From NCBI GenBank assembly GCA_023038255.1, contig CP082927.1:206436-270435 (forward strand): DNA of 64,000 bases. The letters are read 5' to 3'. Below the pieces are notes generated by a model. The model ran no database searches. It had not been told where the DNA came from and worked only from the letters and a program-made list of their open reading frames with translations. Below are positions 35,188-43,323 of this stretch, one piece after another; position 1 is the stretch's first letter, and every line of letters begins with the position of its first letter. The DNA comes from Candidatus Peribacteria bacterium. Its GTDB lineage: Bacteria > Patescibacteriota > Gracilibacteria > Peribacterales > Peribacteraceae. The translations under genes were made by a program, and so were the position numbers.

Positions 35188-35820
35188 ATGGCCAAGACTT
35201 CCTCCCCAGACCGGCAGAACAAACGCGACCGCGGTCAGCGTGCTCCCTCCGAATTTACGGAGACCACTCTCTCTGTCGATCGTGTGACACGCGTGGTGAA
35301 AGGAGGACGCCGCATGCGTTTCCGCGCCATTGTTGTTGTCGGAAACAAGAAAGGTAAAGTCGGACTCGGTACGGGAAAGGCAAACGAAGTGCAGTCTGCA
35401 GTGCAGAAGGCAACCAAGGATGCCAAGCGCAAGATGATCCGCGTGCCACTTACCAAGGGCACCATCCCGCACAACGTTGACGTGAAATTCAAAGCAGCCA
35501 AGCTTCGCCTGATGCCTGCATCCGAAGGAACAGGAATCATTGCCGGAGGCGCACTCCGTGTGATCTTTGATCACGCCGGTGTCCGTAACGTGCTCGCAAA
35601 GCGTTTCGGTACAGGCAACACGCTCGTGAACGCACAGGCAACATTCAAAGCTCTCGAAAAACTGAAGGGTCTCCGCGCCGGTATGGTCGATGACACCGCT
35701 CCGGTTGTTCCGGTAGCCGATGTTGCAGCCGCTCAGGTGAAGGCAGTTTCCAAGGACCAGGTCGTTGGCGGAAACCTCGTCGAGAAGCCTAAAGCAAAGA
35801 AGGAGGACAAGGCTGCGTAA
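35188..35820 (+). CDS. rpsE: 30S ribosomal protein S5 (uS5)
   Basis: A 210-residue S5 (VTRVVKGGRRMRFRAIVVVG, GTGIIAGGALRVIF, GTGNTLVNAQATF). It lies at the mRNA entry site with S3 and S4. It is longer than usual, with an Ala/Val/Lys C-terminal tail of ~35 residues. rpmD (L30), which usually follows, is missing. Confidence 0.96.
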   Translation: MAKTSSPDRQNKRDRGQRAPSEFTETTLSVDRVTRVVKGGRRMRFRAIVVVGNKKGKVGLGTGKANEVQSAVQKATKDAKRKMIRVPLTKGTIPHNVDVKFKAAKLRLMPASEGTGIIAGGALRVIFDHAGVRNVLAKRFGTGNTLVNAQATFKALEKLKGLRAGMVDDTAPVVPVADVAAAQVKAVSKDQVVGGNLVEKPKAKKEDKAA

Positions 35821-35821
35821 G

Positions 35822-36205
35822 TTGTCCGATGCTCTTGATTTAGAAAAACTGAAGGGTAGTTTGACGTTTATGGAAAAAGCCCCAACCGTAGACGATGTCC
35901 GTACCGCGCTCACAGGAGCAGAGGTTTTTGCAGTCCGTTCTCTTGAAGGAGTGACGCAAGTGGTCTGTGCAGATCGTGCAAGCATTGCCCGACACATTAC
36001 GGAATTACTGGCCGCACATCATCTGTGCGTCAGAGAATTTCTGTTGATGCACCCGGACGGGAAGACAACGCTCTCTCTGCAGGATGATGGTTCTGTCACA
36101 CAGGGAAATTTTGATAAAGCTGGCAAGCCGGTCAGGACTCATATTCATCCTGCGCCTTCACATGAGAGCCTGACGAAAATAGATGCGCCTGCGAAAGCCG
36201 GATAA
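35822..36205 (+). CDS. hypothetical protein between rpsE and the SLH-CAP gene
   Basis: The frame can start at TTG 35822, one base after the rpsE stop, or at ATG 35870 (MEKAPTVDDVRTALTGA), giving 127 or 111 residues. It is polar and probably mixed alpha/beta, with a His/Pro-rich end (THIHPAPSHESL). It is not L30: there is no match to the L30 fold motifs. The family is not recognised. It ends 6 bp from the convergent SLH-CAP gene. Confidence 0.55.
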   Translation: MSDALDLEKLKGSLTFMEKAPTVDDVRTALTGAEVFAVRSLEGVTQVVCADRASIARHITELLAAHHLCVREFLLMHPDGKTTLSLQDDGSVTQGNFDKAGKPVRTHIHPAPSHESLTKIDAPAKAG

Positions 36206-36211
36206 TCCGCA

Positions 36212-37321
36212 TCATTTGCTTCCCACTATCTTCTGTCCCGGAAGCAGTACACCTCCAAAGTGCTCCACCCAGATGCCGGAAAACACGCCGACACCAATAT
36301 CACTATAGTCTGGACTGAGGATGGCTGCGCGATGTGTGCTTGATTTCATCCAGTCGGCCATCACCTCATCAGCCGTTTTCTGTCCGCGTCCGAGATTCTC
36401 CCCTAAAGAAAATCCTTTGATACAATTGCAGTCTTCCGAATAGGAATGTGCGTAGTACCCGGTCGCTGCAATACGGTCTTTGACTGTCTCCCCTTTAGGG
36501 CTCACGTGCCCGAAAAATCCCTCTTCCGCCATCTGCTGCGCGTAGCGCTGTGCGGATTCCTCCAGTTGCGTGCTGTAAATAAGCGGCTTCAGTCCGGCTT
36601 TCAGGCGCTCACCATTCACGAGCATGACAATCTGCGTGCGCAGTTCCGGCAGTGTCGGCTGCGGTTTGACTGCTGCAGAATGCAGAGCAGCAGGGGAGGC
36701 GGCGCTGAAGACAACTTTTGTTTTGCGTGTGGAAATAAGATCGTAGAGCACCAGCTTATTTTCCGACTGATCGATGGCGATCTGCTGTTCATCAAGAATT
36801 GTTTTTGCAGAAGGATTATAGAGACGGACGAATGTCTGGATACTCTGCAGCGCCTGCATGTGCGTTATTTTTTTATCGGCACCAAAATACTGTGTGTTAT
36901 CCTGCAGTGGAAGTTTAAAGACGCGGACAATGCCCGCATATTCTGCGTACCATGCATCTTTCGGCACATCCAAGAATGAGTGTGCGTACCCGGTCGGAAC
37001 GGTGAAGGTGAGTGTGAGCATTTTCAAAAACTCTGCGCGGTTCACCGCGTCATTCGGACGCAGCTTTTTGTCCGCGTTCGCTTTCAGAATGCCGACACGT
37101 TCTGCCGCGAGCATGTAGGGCTCGAACCAGTCGCCGCGGCGGATATCGGAAAACTGCCCGGTGTTTTTGATGACCGCGACGTTCGGGTTTCGTGCAAGGA
37201 GAAGAGCCGTTGCCGCTTCTGCGCGCGTGACGGTTTCCGTCTGACCGCTGTTTGCGGGCTGCACTGTCTGCGGAAGCAGGCTGAAGGCGAGGGCCAGTGA
37301 AGCAAGAATATGGCTGAACAT
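36212..37321 (-). CDS. secreted SLH - CAP (SCP/PR1) domain protein, antisense inside the spc operon
   Basis: A 369-residue protein with a signal peptide (SHILASLALAFSLLP) and about two SLH-like segments (TRAEAATALLLA, NDAVNRAEFLKMLTLTF). The C-terminal CAP domain starts near residue 228 (IVMLVNGERLKAGLKPLIYS, GFFGHVSPKGETVKDRI, SLGENLGRG, DWMKSSTHRAAILSPDYSDI); the His/Glu cavity residues appear kept. CAP proteins have varied roles, and the SLH part suggests wall attachment. It splits rpsE from rplO on the opposite strand. TTGCTA-17-TATAAT lies upstream. Confidence 0.85.
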   Translation of the reverse strand: MFSHILASLALAFSLLPQTVQPANSGQTETVTRAEAATALLLARNPNVAVIKNTGQFSDIRRGDWFEPYMLAAERVGILKANADKKLRPNDAVNRAEFLKMLTLTFTVPTGYAHSFLDVPKDAWYAEYAGIVRVFKLPLQDNTQYFGADKKITHMQALQSIQTFVRLYNPSAKTILDEQQIAIDQSENKLVLYDLISTRKTKVVFSAASPAALHSAAVKPQPTLPELRTQIVMLVNGERLKAGLKPLIYSTQLEESAQRYAQQMAEEGFFGHVSPKGETVKDRIAATGYYAHSYSEDCNCIKGFSLGENLGRGQKTADEVMADWMKSSTHRAAILSPDYSDIGVGVFSGIWVEHFGGVLLPGQKIVGSK

Positions 37322-37341
37322 TGCGGTTTGTTTGTATTTAT

Positions 37342-37370
37342 ATTATACAATAATACTCTAATTATAGCAA
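37342..37370 (-). promoter_or_regulatory. promoter TTGCTA-17-TATAAT of the SLH-CAP gene
   Basis: On the minus strand, the -35 TTGCTA is at 37370-37365 and the -10 TATAAT at 37347-37342, with a 17-nt spacer and a 20-nt leader. Confidence 0.6.
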
Positions 37371-37437
37371 TTATAGGCGTCCCTCTCCTTTATCTTATAA
37401 AGCCAAAATAAGCCATTTTAAGCCATAATTGTTCGAC

Positions 37438-37451
37438 AAAACACGTGTTTT
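37438..37451. promoter_or_regulatory. 14-bp palindrome AAAACACGTGTTTT
   Basis: A perfect palindrome sits in the AT-rich spacer upstream of rplO. It could be an operator or a small hairpin; no protein is known here. Confidence 0.35.
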
Positions 37452-37465
37452 TCATGGCCACCCCC

Positions 37466-37493
37466 GAAAGCTGAAAGCAAAAAGCTACAAGCT
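37466..37493 (+). repeat. heptanucleotide tandem repeat (GAAAGCT type)
   Basis: Four 7-nt units (GAAAGCT, GAAAGCA, AAAAGCT, ACAAGCT) lie 55 nt before rplO. The same family occurs at 40978-41069. Confidence 0.65.
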
Positions 37494-37547
37494 GCCAATA
37501 ATTCCCCTTGAACTTCTCTGTACAAGCAAGTACCATCGCGGCCTCTT

Positions 37548-37991
37548 ATGTTGCACTCTCTTCGTCCAGCTACCGGCTCCCGCAGACTCCCAAAGCGCGT
37601 TGCGCGTGGTAATAGCGGAAAAGGCGGCACAACAGCCGGACGTGGTACAAAGGGTCAGCAGTCCCGCACGGGTAAGGGCAGAAACCACGGTTTTGAAGGA
37701 GGACAGGTTCCTCTGATCCGCCGCCAGCCGAAACTGGGCGGTTTCACCAGCCTCAATCACAAAACATACGAAGTCATCAACCTCGCGACGCTCGAAAAGA
37801 CTCTTGATGCAGGCACCTACACACTTGCAGACCTTCTGAAGAAGCGTCTTGTTCGCAAGGGAACGCTCGTCAAGCTCCTCGGACAGGGCACTGTCTCCAA
37901 GAAATTCGACATTCAGGTGCACGCAGCGTCCAAGGCAGCCAAGGCAGCGCTCGCAAAAGCAGGCGGCACGCTCACGATCGTTCGCGATTAA
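37548..37991 (+). CDS. rplO: 50S ribosomal protein L15 (uL15)
   Basis: A 147-residue L15 (KRVARGNSGKGGTTAGRGTK, QSRTGKGRNHGFEGGQVPLI). Separated from rpsE by the inserted genes, it must have its own promoter in the 226-bp AT-rich spacer, which also holds the palindrome and 7-nt repeats. Confidence 0.96.
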   Translation: MLHSLRPATGSRRLPKRVARGNSGKGGTTAGRGTKGQQSRTGKGRNHGFEGGQVPLIRRQPKLGGFTSLNHKTYEVINLATLEKTLDAGTYTLADLLKKRLVRKGTLVKLLGQGTVSKKFDIQVHAASKAAKAALAKAGGTLTIVRD

Positions 37992-38070
37992 TCATTGACA
38001 ATGGTATCCAAACGGTCGACTATCGTTACAATCTGATCGACTTCTTTCATCAGCAGTTCCTCGCTTTTCT

Positions 38071-39351
38071 ATGTTCACCTATCTGCGTCAAATCTGGCAC
38101 ACCAAGGATCTGCGCAAGCGCATCCTTGTCACACTCGGACTCTTGCTCGCGTATCGCGTGCTTGCACACACTCCGATCCCGGGAACCGATCCCATTGCTC
38201 TCAACCAGTTTTTGAGCAGCAGCAATAACGGCGGACTGCTCGGTGTGTTTGCCGCACTCACAGGAGGTGGCATCAATAACTTTTCGATCGCTCTCCTTGG
38301 TCTCTCTCCGTACATCAACGCATCCATTATCATGCAGCTGTGCTCCGTGATCTTCCCGAAGCTTGAGGCTCTCAGCAAAGAGGGGCAAGCCGGACAGCAG
38401 ACGATGAACCGCTACACACGCTGGCTCAGCTTCCCGCTCTGTTTCCTGCAGAGCTACGGATTCCTCGTGCTCATCGGTCGTGGTGGTATCAACCTCGTCG
38501 ATCTCACTTTCCCGAATGTCATCCTCCCGATGCTGTTTGTGACCGCGGGTTCTGTCTTCCTGATGTGGCTTGGTGAAATGATTACAGAGAAGGGAATCGG
38601 AAACGGAATTTCTCTCATCATCTTCACGGGTATCGTTGCAGAAATCCCGACACAGATCAGCGCGATGTATCTTGCCGGTACAAGCGGCAACCAGGGTGCA
38701 TTCATTCTCTTCGCCATTCTCTCCCTCGCGATGCTCATCGCCGTTGTGCTCTTTACCGATGCACACCGTCTCATCCCGATCACCTACGCCAACCAGGGTG
38801 CAGGTCGCGGTGTACAGGGCGGACTGCCGATTCGTCTGAACCAGGCCGGAATGGTGCCCATCATTTTCGCGATCTCTCTCGTGACACTGCCTGCGATCCT
38901 TGCGCAGTTCCTGCAGACCGCACCACGCTTCCAGGGGGTCATCAGCTTCATCAACACGTACTTCAACGCACAGAACCCGAGCTACCCGTACATCATCGCA
39001 TACTTCCTGCTCGTGCTTCTCTTCACCTTCTTCTACGTGTCTGTCACGTTCAAGCCGGTGGAACTTGCAGAGAGCATTCAGAAGCGCGGCGGTTTCGTGC
39101 CGGGTATGCGTCCGGGAAAGCAGACAGCAGATCTTCTCCAGAAGACCAGTAATAACCTGAACCTCTGGGGCGGTATCTTCCTCGGTGTTGTTGCCATCCT
39201 CCCGATTCTCTTCACGAAGTTCTCCAACCTCGATGCGCAGAACCTGATCGTCTCCGGTTCCGGACTCATCATCATGGTTGGTGTTGTGATGGAGCTCATT
39301 CGCCAGGTGAATGCGCAAATGCTCGCGCACGATTACGACAAGCTCGTCTAA
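38071..39351 (+). CDS. secY: protein translocase subunit SecY
   Basis: A 426-residue SecY with ten hydrophobic segments of the usual spacing. Visible landmarks are the plug/TM2 region (GGGINNFSIALLGLSPYI), TM5 (TEKGIGNGISLIIF) and the C-terminal cytosolic loops (RGGFVPGMRPGK). It is the channel for the many secreted proteins coded here. A strong terminator follows, so adk is not in the same transcript. Confidence 0.97.
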   Translation: MFTYLRQIWHTKDLRKRILVTLGLLLAYRVLAHTPIPGTDPIALNQFLSSSNNGGLLGVFAALTGGGINNFSIALLGLSPYINASIIMQLCSVIFPKLEALSKEGQAGQQTMNRYTRWLSFPLCFLQSYGFLVLIGRGGINLVDLTFPNVILPMLFVTAGSVFLMWLGEMITEKGIGNGISLIIFTGIVAEIPTQISAMYLAGTSGNQGAFILFAILSLAMLIAVVLFTDAHRLIPITYANQGAGRGVQGGLPIRLNQAGMVPIIFAISLVTLPAILAQFLQTAPRFQGVISFINTYFNAQNPSYPYIIAYFLLVLLFTFFYVSVTFKPVELAESIQKRGGFVPGMRPGKQTADLLQKTSNNLNLWGGIFLGVVAILPILFTKFSNLDAQNLIVSGSGLIIMVGVVMELIRQVNAQMLAHDYDKLV

Positions 39352-39376
39352 ATATTTTTTGCATCTTGCTTACAGC

Positions 39377-39412
39377 AAAATCCCGTCATCCAAGTGGAGA
39401 CGGGATTTTTTT
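39377..39412. terminator. bidirectional intrinsic terminator after secY
   Basis: AAAATCCCGTC pairs with GACGGGATTTT around an 11-nt loop and is followed by a T-run. It also serves the convergent TPR-like gene. Confidence 0.9.
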
Positions 39413-39448
39413 TAGAGGTCTTTTCTGTCGTTCGATGATTGGAAGCAA

Positions 39449-40177
39449 TTACTGTATGACAGCAAGAGCCTGTTCTTCTTGAAGAACGATGAGAAGTTTT
39501 TCTAGTCTCGTCGTCTCCAGTGTGTCCCAGTTCTCCTTTTTGAATCTGAGCGCTTCTTTCGCTTCAGAAATCGCATCCTGTGTTCGTCCGGCTGCGTCCA
39601 GGCAGATGACATATTGGAGGCGGTCCGCCATTTTCAGGGGCGTATTTCTGACCACTTTCTCCATCAGCTTGGCTGCATAGTCGTGATCTATATCCCATTT
39701 CAACAACCATTGTGCGTATACGCCATGTACGCAGTAGGTATCGCGCGGAGCAGTCTTCAACAGATTCTCAAAAACGCTGCGGGCTTTTTCAATTTCCCAT
39801 TTTTCGGCGAACGCAATGCCGACATGGAGAATGGCTGACGGGCAGATCGGATCTTTTTCCGAGAGAAGCAGCGATTCGTTCCAGAGAGCATAGGCGGCAT
39901 CAATCTGTCCCAATTTTGCAAAAGCCTGCGCGCGTCGCAACTTGCCCTGCCTGCTGTCAGCAGGAACGGGGTCGAATTGGGTTTGCATAATCCAGCTCGA
40001 TGCCCTTTTTGCGTCGGGTCCCGATTCTAAAATTTTTTGATCAAGAGCCACTTGTTCCATGCTTATTCGGAGAGAGCTTTGCACAAAAGACGTGACAATG
40101 AGTGTGTTGATCCCATATACACACAGAAGAAGGATTGGAATGGACGCATAGGGGTTGGAAAACATCAGACGTTTCAT
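39449..40177 (-). CDS. membrane-anchored TPR-like protein, antisense between secY and adk
   Basis: A 242-residue protein with an N-terminal hydrophobic anchor (ASIPILLLCVYGINTLIV), then helical pairs spaced like tetratricopeptide repeats (LRRAQAFAKLGQIDAAYALW, HVGIAFAEKWEIEKARSVFE, VICLDAAGRTQDAISEAKEA). The start at 40177 is chosen because AGGAAG lies 8 nt upstream, one of the few clear Shine-Dalgarno sequences here; a GTG at 40195 is the alternative. Probably a scaffold outside the membrane; function unknown. Confidence 0.7.
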   Translation of the reverse strand: MKRLMFSNPYASIPILLLCVYGINTLIVTSFVQSSLRISMEQVALDQKILESGPDAKRASSWIMQTQFDPVPADSRQGKLRRAQAFAKLGQIDAAYALWNESLLLSEKDPICPSAILHVGIAFAEKWEIEKARSVFENLLKTAPRDTYCVHGVYAQWLLKWDIDHDYAAKLMEKVVRNTPLKMADRLQYVICLDAAGRTQDAISEAKEALRFKKENWDTLETTRLEKLLIVLQEEQALAVIQ

Positions 40178-40356
40178 GGCATTACTTCCTTTCACCGGTG
40201 AGGAAAAGATCGGGTTTTCTAGCTCTACTAAGCTATAGGTCTAATGTATAGTATATAGTACAAAACTCAATACGCTGCTTTTAGGAGCCCTTTTCTAAAA
40301 AGACTGGCCAGCAGAGGATCTGTCCGCTAGTCTGCCCCGGCCTTCGCTGGAGTTTT

Positions 40357-40390
40357 GGCACGTCTGATGACCTCTTTGGTCTGTTGTGCC
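40357..40390 (+). promoter_or_regulatory. structured leader of the adk-rpsI transcript
   Basis: GGCAC (40357-40361) pairs with GTGCC (40386-40390), enclosing an inner GACC/GGTC stem (40369-40381). Upstream at 40230-40260 are overlapping TATAGT-like -10 boxes, so the adk mRNA has a leader of roughly 160 nt, a possible site for feedback control. Confidence 0.4.
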
Positions 40391-40420
40391 GGCTTCAGGA
40401 CTTCTTCTTCACTGACAGCT

Positions 40421-40978
40421 ATGGATCTCCTGCTCTTCGGTATTCAGGGCTCTGGAAAAGGAACGCAAGCAAAGCGGCTCGCCGCGGAGCACGGCTACCA
40501 TATTTTCGAAGCAGGAGGAGAACTCCGGAAGATCGCTGCATCCGATACCGATCTCGGACACAAAGTGTCGTCCTACATTGACCACGGACACCTGGTGCCG
40601 TTTGAAATTATCATGGAAGTCGTACGCACATCCGTTGCCGCACAGCCACTCGACGAAAAACTTCTCTTCGATGGTATTCCCCGTGACATGGATCAGAAGC
40701 GGGCGTTTGATGCCCTGATGAATGATCTTGGTCGTGATTTCCGTTGTGTGCACTTAGTGGTCGACGAAGAAGAGGCACTCAAGCGTGTGCAGCAGCGTGC
40801 ACAGGAGCAGGGGAGGGCAGACGATGCGAACGAGGAATTCATCCGCCGCCGCATGAATCTGTTTCATGAAAAAACCGAGCCCGTCATCAACGACTACCGC
40901 ATGCAGGGGAAAGTGATTGATGTGGGCGGGGAGGGGACGATGGATGAGGTGTATGAGAATATCATTGCAGCCCTTTGA
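40421..40978 (+). CDS. adk: adenylate kinase
   Basis: A 185-residue enzyme with P-loop GIQGSGKGTQAKRLA and the conserved FDGIPRDMDQKRAFD. The LID is the short form without zinc Cys residues. It interconverts ATP + AMP and 2 ADP. The start is the ATG before MDLLLFGIQG; an in-frame ATG at 40355 would lie in the leader hairpin. It heads the alpha-operon part of the region. Confidence 0.94.
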   Translation: MDLLLFGIQGSGKGTQAKRLAAEHGYHIFEAGGELRKIAASDTDLGHKVSSYIDHGHLVPFEIIMEVVRTSVAAQPLDEKLLFDGIPRDMDQKRAFDALMNDLGRDFRCVHLVVDEEEALKRVQQRAQEQGRADDANEEFIRRRMNLFHEKTEPVINDYRMQGKVIDVGGEGTMDEVYENIIAAL

Positions 40979-41069
40979 GCTTTCGGCTTCTAGCTGTCAG
41001 CTTTCAGGATCTTGTCGTGTGTGTATCTTTTTGAAAAAGCTAGAAGCTGAAAGCTAAAACCTATAAGCT
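40978..41069 (+). repeat. inverted heptanucleotide repeats forming a large hairpin
   Basis: AGCTTTC-type 7-mers (40978-41005) face AAAAGCT/GAAAGCT-type 7-mers (41035-41069). The arms 40978-40995 and 41038-41055 are complementary at 17 of 18 positions. The element fills the adk-map gap and starts at the adk stop codon. Confidence 0.75.
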
Positions 41070-41075
41070 GGTCTC

Positions 41076-41822
41076 ATGTCTGGTATCCAGGTTTTCACCG
41101 AGTCAGAAATCACATCCTTCCGCAAAGGCGGGAAGATTCTGCGTGGCTGTCTGGAGATGCTCCGCGGTAAAGTTGCGGCCGGTGTCACCACCAACCAGCT
41201 TGATGCCCTTGCCGAATCGTATATCCGCGAACACGGAGGTATTCCTGCCTTCAAAGGATTTCACGGCTACCCGGCAACACTCTGCACCTCAGTGAATGAT
41301 GAGTGTGTGCATGGCATCCCCAACGATGAAGTACTGCAGAACGGCGACATTGTCTCCCTCGACTGCGGCGTTATTTACGATGAACTCTATACCGATGCCT
41401 GTATTACGGTGGGCGTCGGCAACATTTCCAAGGAAGCCCAGAATTTATTGCATGTCACCGAGAATGCCCTCGCGGACGCCGTCTCTTTTCTGAAAGCAGG
41501 CGTGCGGGTGGGGGATGTATCCGCCCTCATTCAGGCATCCGTTGAAAAAGGCGGCTGCCGTGCAGTGAAGTCACTCACGGGTCATGGTCTCGGAAAAACG
41601 CTCCATCAGTATCCGGATATCCCAAACCTTGGCAAAAAGGGGACTGGCCCGGTTTTCCCGGCAGGAACAGTTGTTGCCATCGAACCAATTGTCTCCATCA
41701 GTGCGGATGAAGTGCATGGGACGGGGGATGGCTGGACCCTTGTCACGGAAGACGGATCATTGGCTGCTCACTTCGAACATACGATCCTTATTCTGGAAAA
41801 CGGCTGTGAAGTCCTTGCCTGA
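41076..41822 (+). CDS. map: type I methionine aminopeptidase
   Basis: A 248-residue enzyme with the metal-binding set Asp (VSLDCGVIY), Asp (TDACITVG), His (LTGHGLGKTLHQYP), Glu (IEPIVSI) and Glu (FEHTIL). It removes the N-terminal Met from new proteins. The start follows directly after the hairpin element. Confidence 0.95.
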   Translation: MSGIQVFTESEITSFRKGGKILRGCLEMLRGKVAAGVTTNQLDALAESYIREHGGIPAFKGFHGYPATLCTSVNDECVHGIPNDEVLQNGDIVSLDCGVIYDELYTDACITVGVGNISKEAQNLLHVTENALADAVSFLKAGVRVGDVSALIQASVEKGGCRAVKSLTGHGLGKTLHQYPDIPNLGKKGTGPVFPAGTVVAIEPIVSISADEVHGTGDGWTLVTEDGSLAAHFEHTILILENGCEVLA

Positions 41823-41858
41823 GTGATACTTATATATTTATAAAATATAATTGAAAAT

Positions 41859-41930
41859 TTGCAAGACAAAGTAGATGATCTTGCCAAAAAGACAGATAAT
41901 GAGCTTGCTGGCGCTCTTCGGCGTATGTAG
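41859..41930 (+). CDS. possible leaderless micropeptide upstream of infA
   Basis: A perfect TATAAT (41846-41851) ends 7 nt before a TTG that opens 23 codons ([20 protein letters not shown] plus RRM) ending in TAG at 41928. The peptide would be an amphipathic helix. It may be chance, or an upstream ORF in the infA leader. No family recognised. Confidence 0.25.
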   Translation: MQDKVDDLAKKTDNELAGALRRM

Positions 41931-41971
41931 GATGCCTCGGCCTTTTCGGTTCATTTTCTTTTGTTTGCCCT

Positions 41972-42283
41972 GTGTCTAAGGACGTCATAGAACTCATCGG
42001 TCTCGTGGAAGAAACGTTTCCAAATGCCACATTCCGTGTCAAAATCCTGAGTCCGCAAGCAAAAGATCACGAACTACTCTGTCATTTGGCGGGACGGATG
42101 CGCGTTAATCGCGTCCATATCCTTCCGGGAGACCGAGTACGAGTGGAAATGACACCGTATGATTTGCAGAAAGGGCGGATTACGTACCGTTTCCGTTCCG
42201 ATCAGCCCCTGGAAGCACTCTTAAACCCGAATGGTTCTGCTCCCACCCCTCCTTCCGCTCCCGTTACCCCTCCTACTCCCTGA
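41972..42283 (+). CDS. infA: translation initiation factor IF-1 with Pro-rich tail
   Basis: A 103-residue IF-1 (usual length ~72) with the OB-fold core ([47 protein letters not shown]). The extra length comes from a small insertion and a Pro/Ala/Ser/Thr tail of about 20 residues. The start is GTG in tttgccctGTGtctaag, after a T-rich leader. Confidence 0.92.
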   Translation: MSKDVIELIGLVEETFPNATFRVKILSPQAKDHELLCHLAGRMRVNRVHILPGDRVRVEMTPYDLQKGRITYRFRSDQPLEALLNPNGSAPTPPSAPVTPPTP

Positions 42284-42287
42284 AGAC

Positions 42288-42416
42288 ATGAAAGTTCGCG
42301 CCTCCGTCAAACGTATGTGCAAAGACTGCTTCACCTTCCTGCGCCGCAATGGCAAGGGCAAGCGTGTTGTTCGTGTCGGTTGCAAGAACCCGAAGCACAA
42401 GCAGCGCCAGGGTTAA
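42288..42416 (+). CDS. rpmJ: 50S ribosomal protein L36 (bL36)
   Basis: A 42-residue L36 ([19 protein letters not shown]) with the CxxC...C...H zinc set (C11, C14, then [10 protein letters not shown]). It lies 4 nt after infA and is likely coupled to it. Confidence 0.95.
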   Translation: MKVRASVKRMCKDCFTFLRRNGKGKRVVRVGCKNPKHKQRQG

Positions 42417-42449
42417 TTCATTTTGCATTCTCATCTTCTCAACCTTTCT

Positions 42450-42830
42450 ATGGTCCGTATCTCTGGTGTCGTTCTCCCCGCAAGCAAGCGCATTGAAATC
42501 GCGCTGACTGCTATCAAAGGCATTGGTCGCCCAATGTCCAAGCGCATCCTCGAAGAACTGAAGATCGATCTCGATCTGAAGGCTGAGGCTATTAACGAAG
42601 AACAGGAAGCACGCCTCCGCTCCCGTATCGAAAAAGAACTCACCGAAGGTGAACTCGTCCGCAAAGTCTCCATGGATGTGAAGCGCCTGCAGGATATCGG
42701 TACCTGGCGCGGCATGCGTCACCGCAAGAAACTGCCGGTCCGCGGTCAAACATCCCGCAGAAATGCCCGCACCAAGCGCGGAAAGAAGAAGACAGGAACA
42801 TCTGGTCGCACAACCCTGACCAAGACGTAA
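42450..42830 (+). CDS. rpsM: 30S ribosomal protein S13 (uS13)
   Basis: A 126-residue S13 (MVRISGVVLPASKRIEIALT, DVKRLQDIGTWRGMRHRKKL, VRGQTSRRNARTKRG). The start at 42450 is the canonical MVRI; an in-frame ATG at 42423 lies in the spacer. Confidence 0.97.
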   Translation: MVRISGVVLPASKRIEIALTAIKGIGRPMSKRILEELKIDLDLKAEAINEEQEARLRSRIEKELTEGELVRKVSMDVKRLQDIGTWRGMRHRKKLPVRGQTSRRNARTKRGKKKTGTSGRTTLTKT

Positions 42831-42882
42831 ACCCTCTTCATCTCTCTTTCTATCCCCACTCCGTCACTTACTCCTCGATTCT

Positions 42883-43281
42883 ATGGCTCCAGCCTCCGCC
42901 ACCACCAAGACCCGCAAGAAGAAGGTCAAGCGCACCGTCAAAAACGCACGCGTCTGTATTCATGCCGGTGAGAACAACACCATTGTGACCATCACCGATC
43001 TCGATGGAAACGTTCTGGCTTGGGCAAGCTCCGGTTCATCCGGATTCGAAGGATCCCGCAAGTCGACCCCGTATTCCGCAAAGGTTGCCGCAGAGAAGGC
43101 TGTCGAAAAGGCAGCATCCTTCGGCATTGAATCAGTTGCTGTGGAAGTGAAGGGTATTGGCCCGGGACGCGAACAGTCTATCCGCGGTCTCCAGGGTGCC
43201 GGTCTCAACCTCGATTCTATCGTCGATCTCACACCGATCGCACACGGTGGCTGCCGCCTCACCCGCAAGCGCCGCGTCTAA
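42883..43281 (+). CDS. rpsK: 30S ribosomal protein S11 (uS11)
   Basis: A 132-residue S11 (NARVCIHAGENNTIVTITDL, GPGREQSIRGLQGAGLNLDS). Near the C-terminus it reads PIAHGGCRLTRKRRV. In E. coli the same place has HNGC, whose Asn becomes isoaspartate; here it is Gly. Confidence 0.96.
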   Translation: MAPASATTKTRKKKVKRTVKNARVCIHAGENNTIVTITDLDGNVLAWASSGSSGFEGSRKSTPYSAKVAAEKAVEKAASFGIESVAVEVKGIGPGREQSIRGLQGAGLNLDSIVDLTPIAHGGCRLTRKRRV

Positions 43282-43323
43282 GCCTCTCTCACCCGCAATC
43301 TCCATCCTCATCATCCCATCTCT

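Noticed and set aside
35822-36205. Divergent L30 (rpmD) in its usual place after rpsE
   Set aside because: At 111-127 residues it is too long and lacks L30 sequence features; L30 is reported missing in this radiation.
38050-39330. 426-codon open frame on the minus strand opposite secY
   Set aside because: It mirrors secY, is extremely rich in Glu, His and Arg, and has no family features; secY itself is certain.
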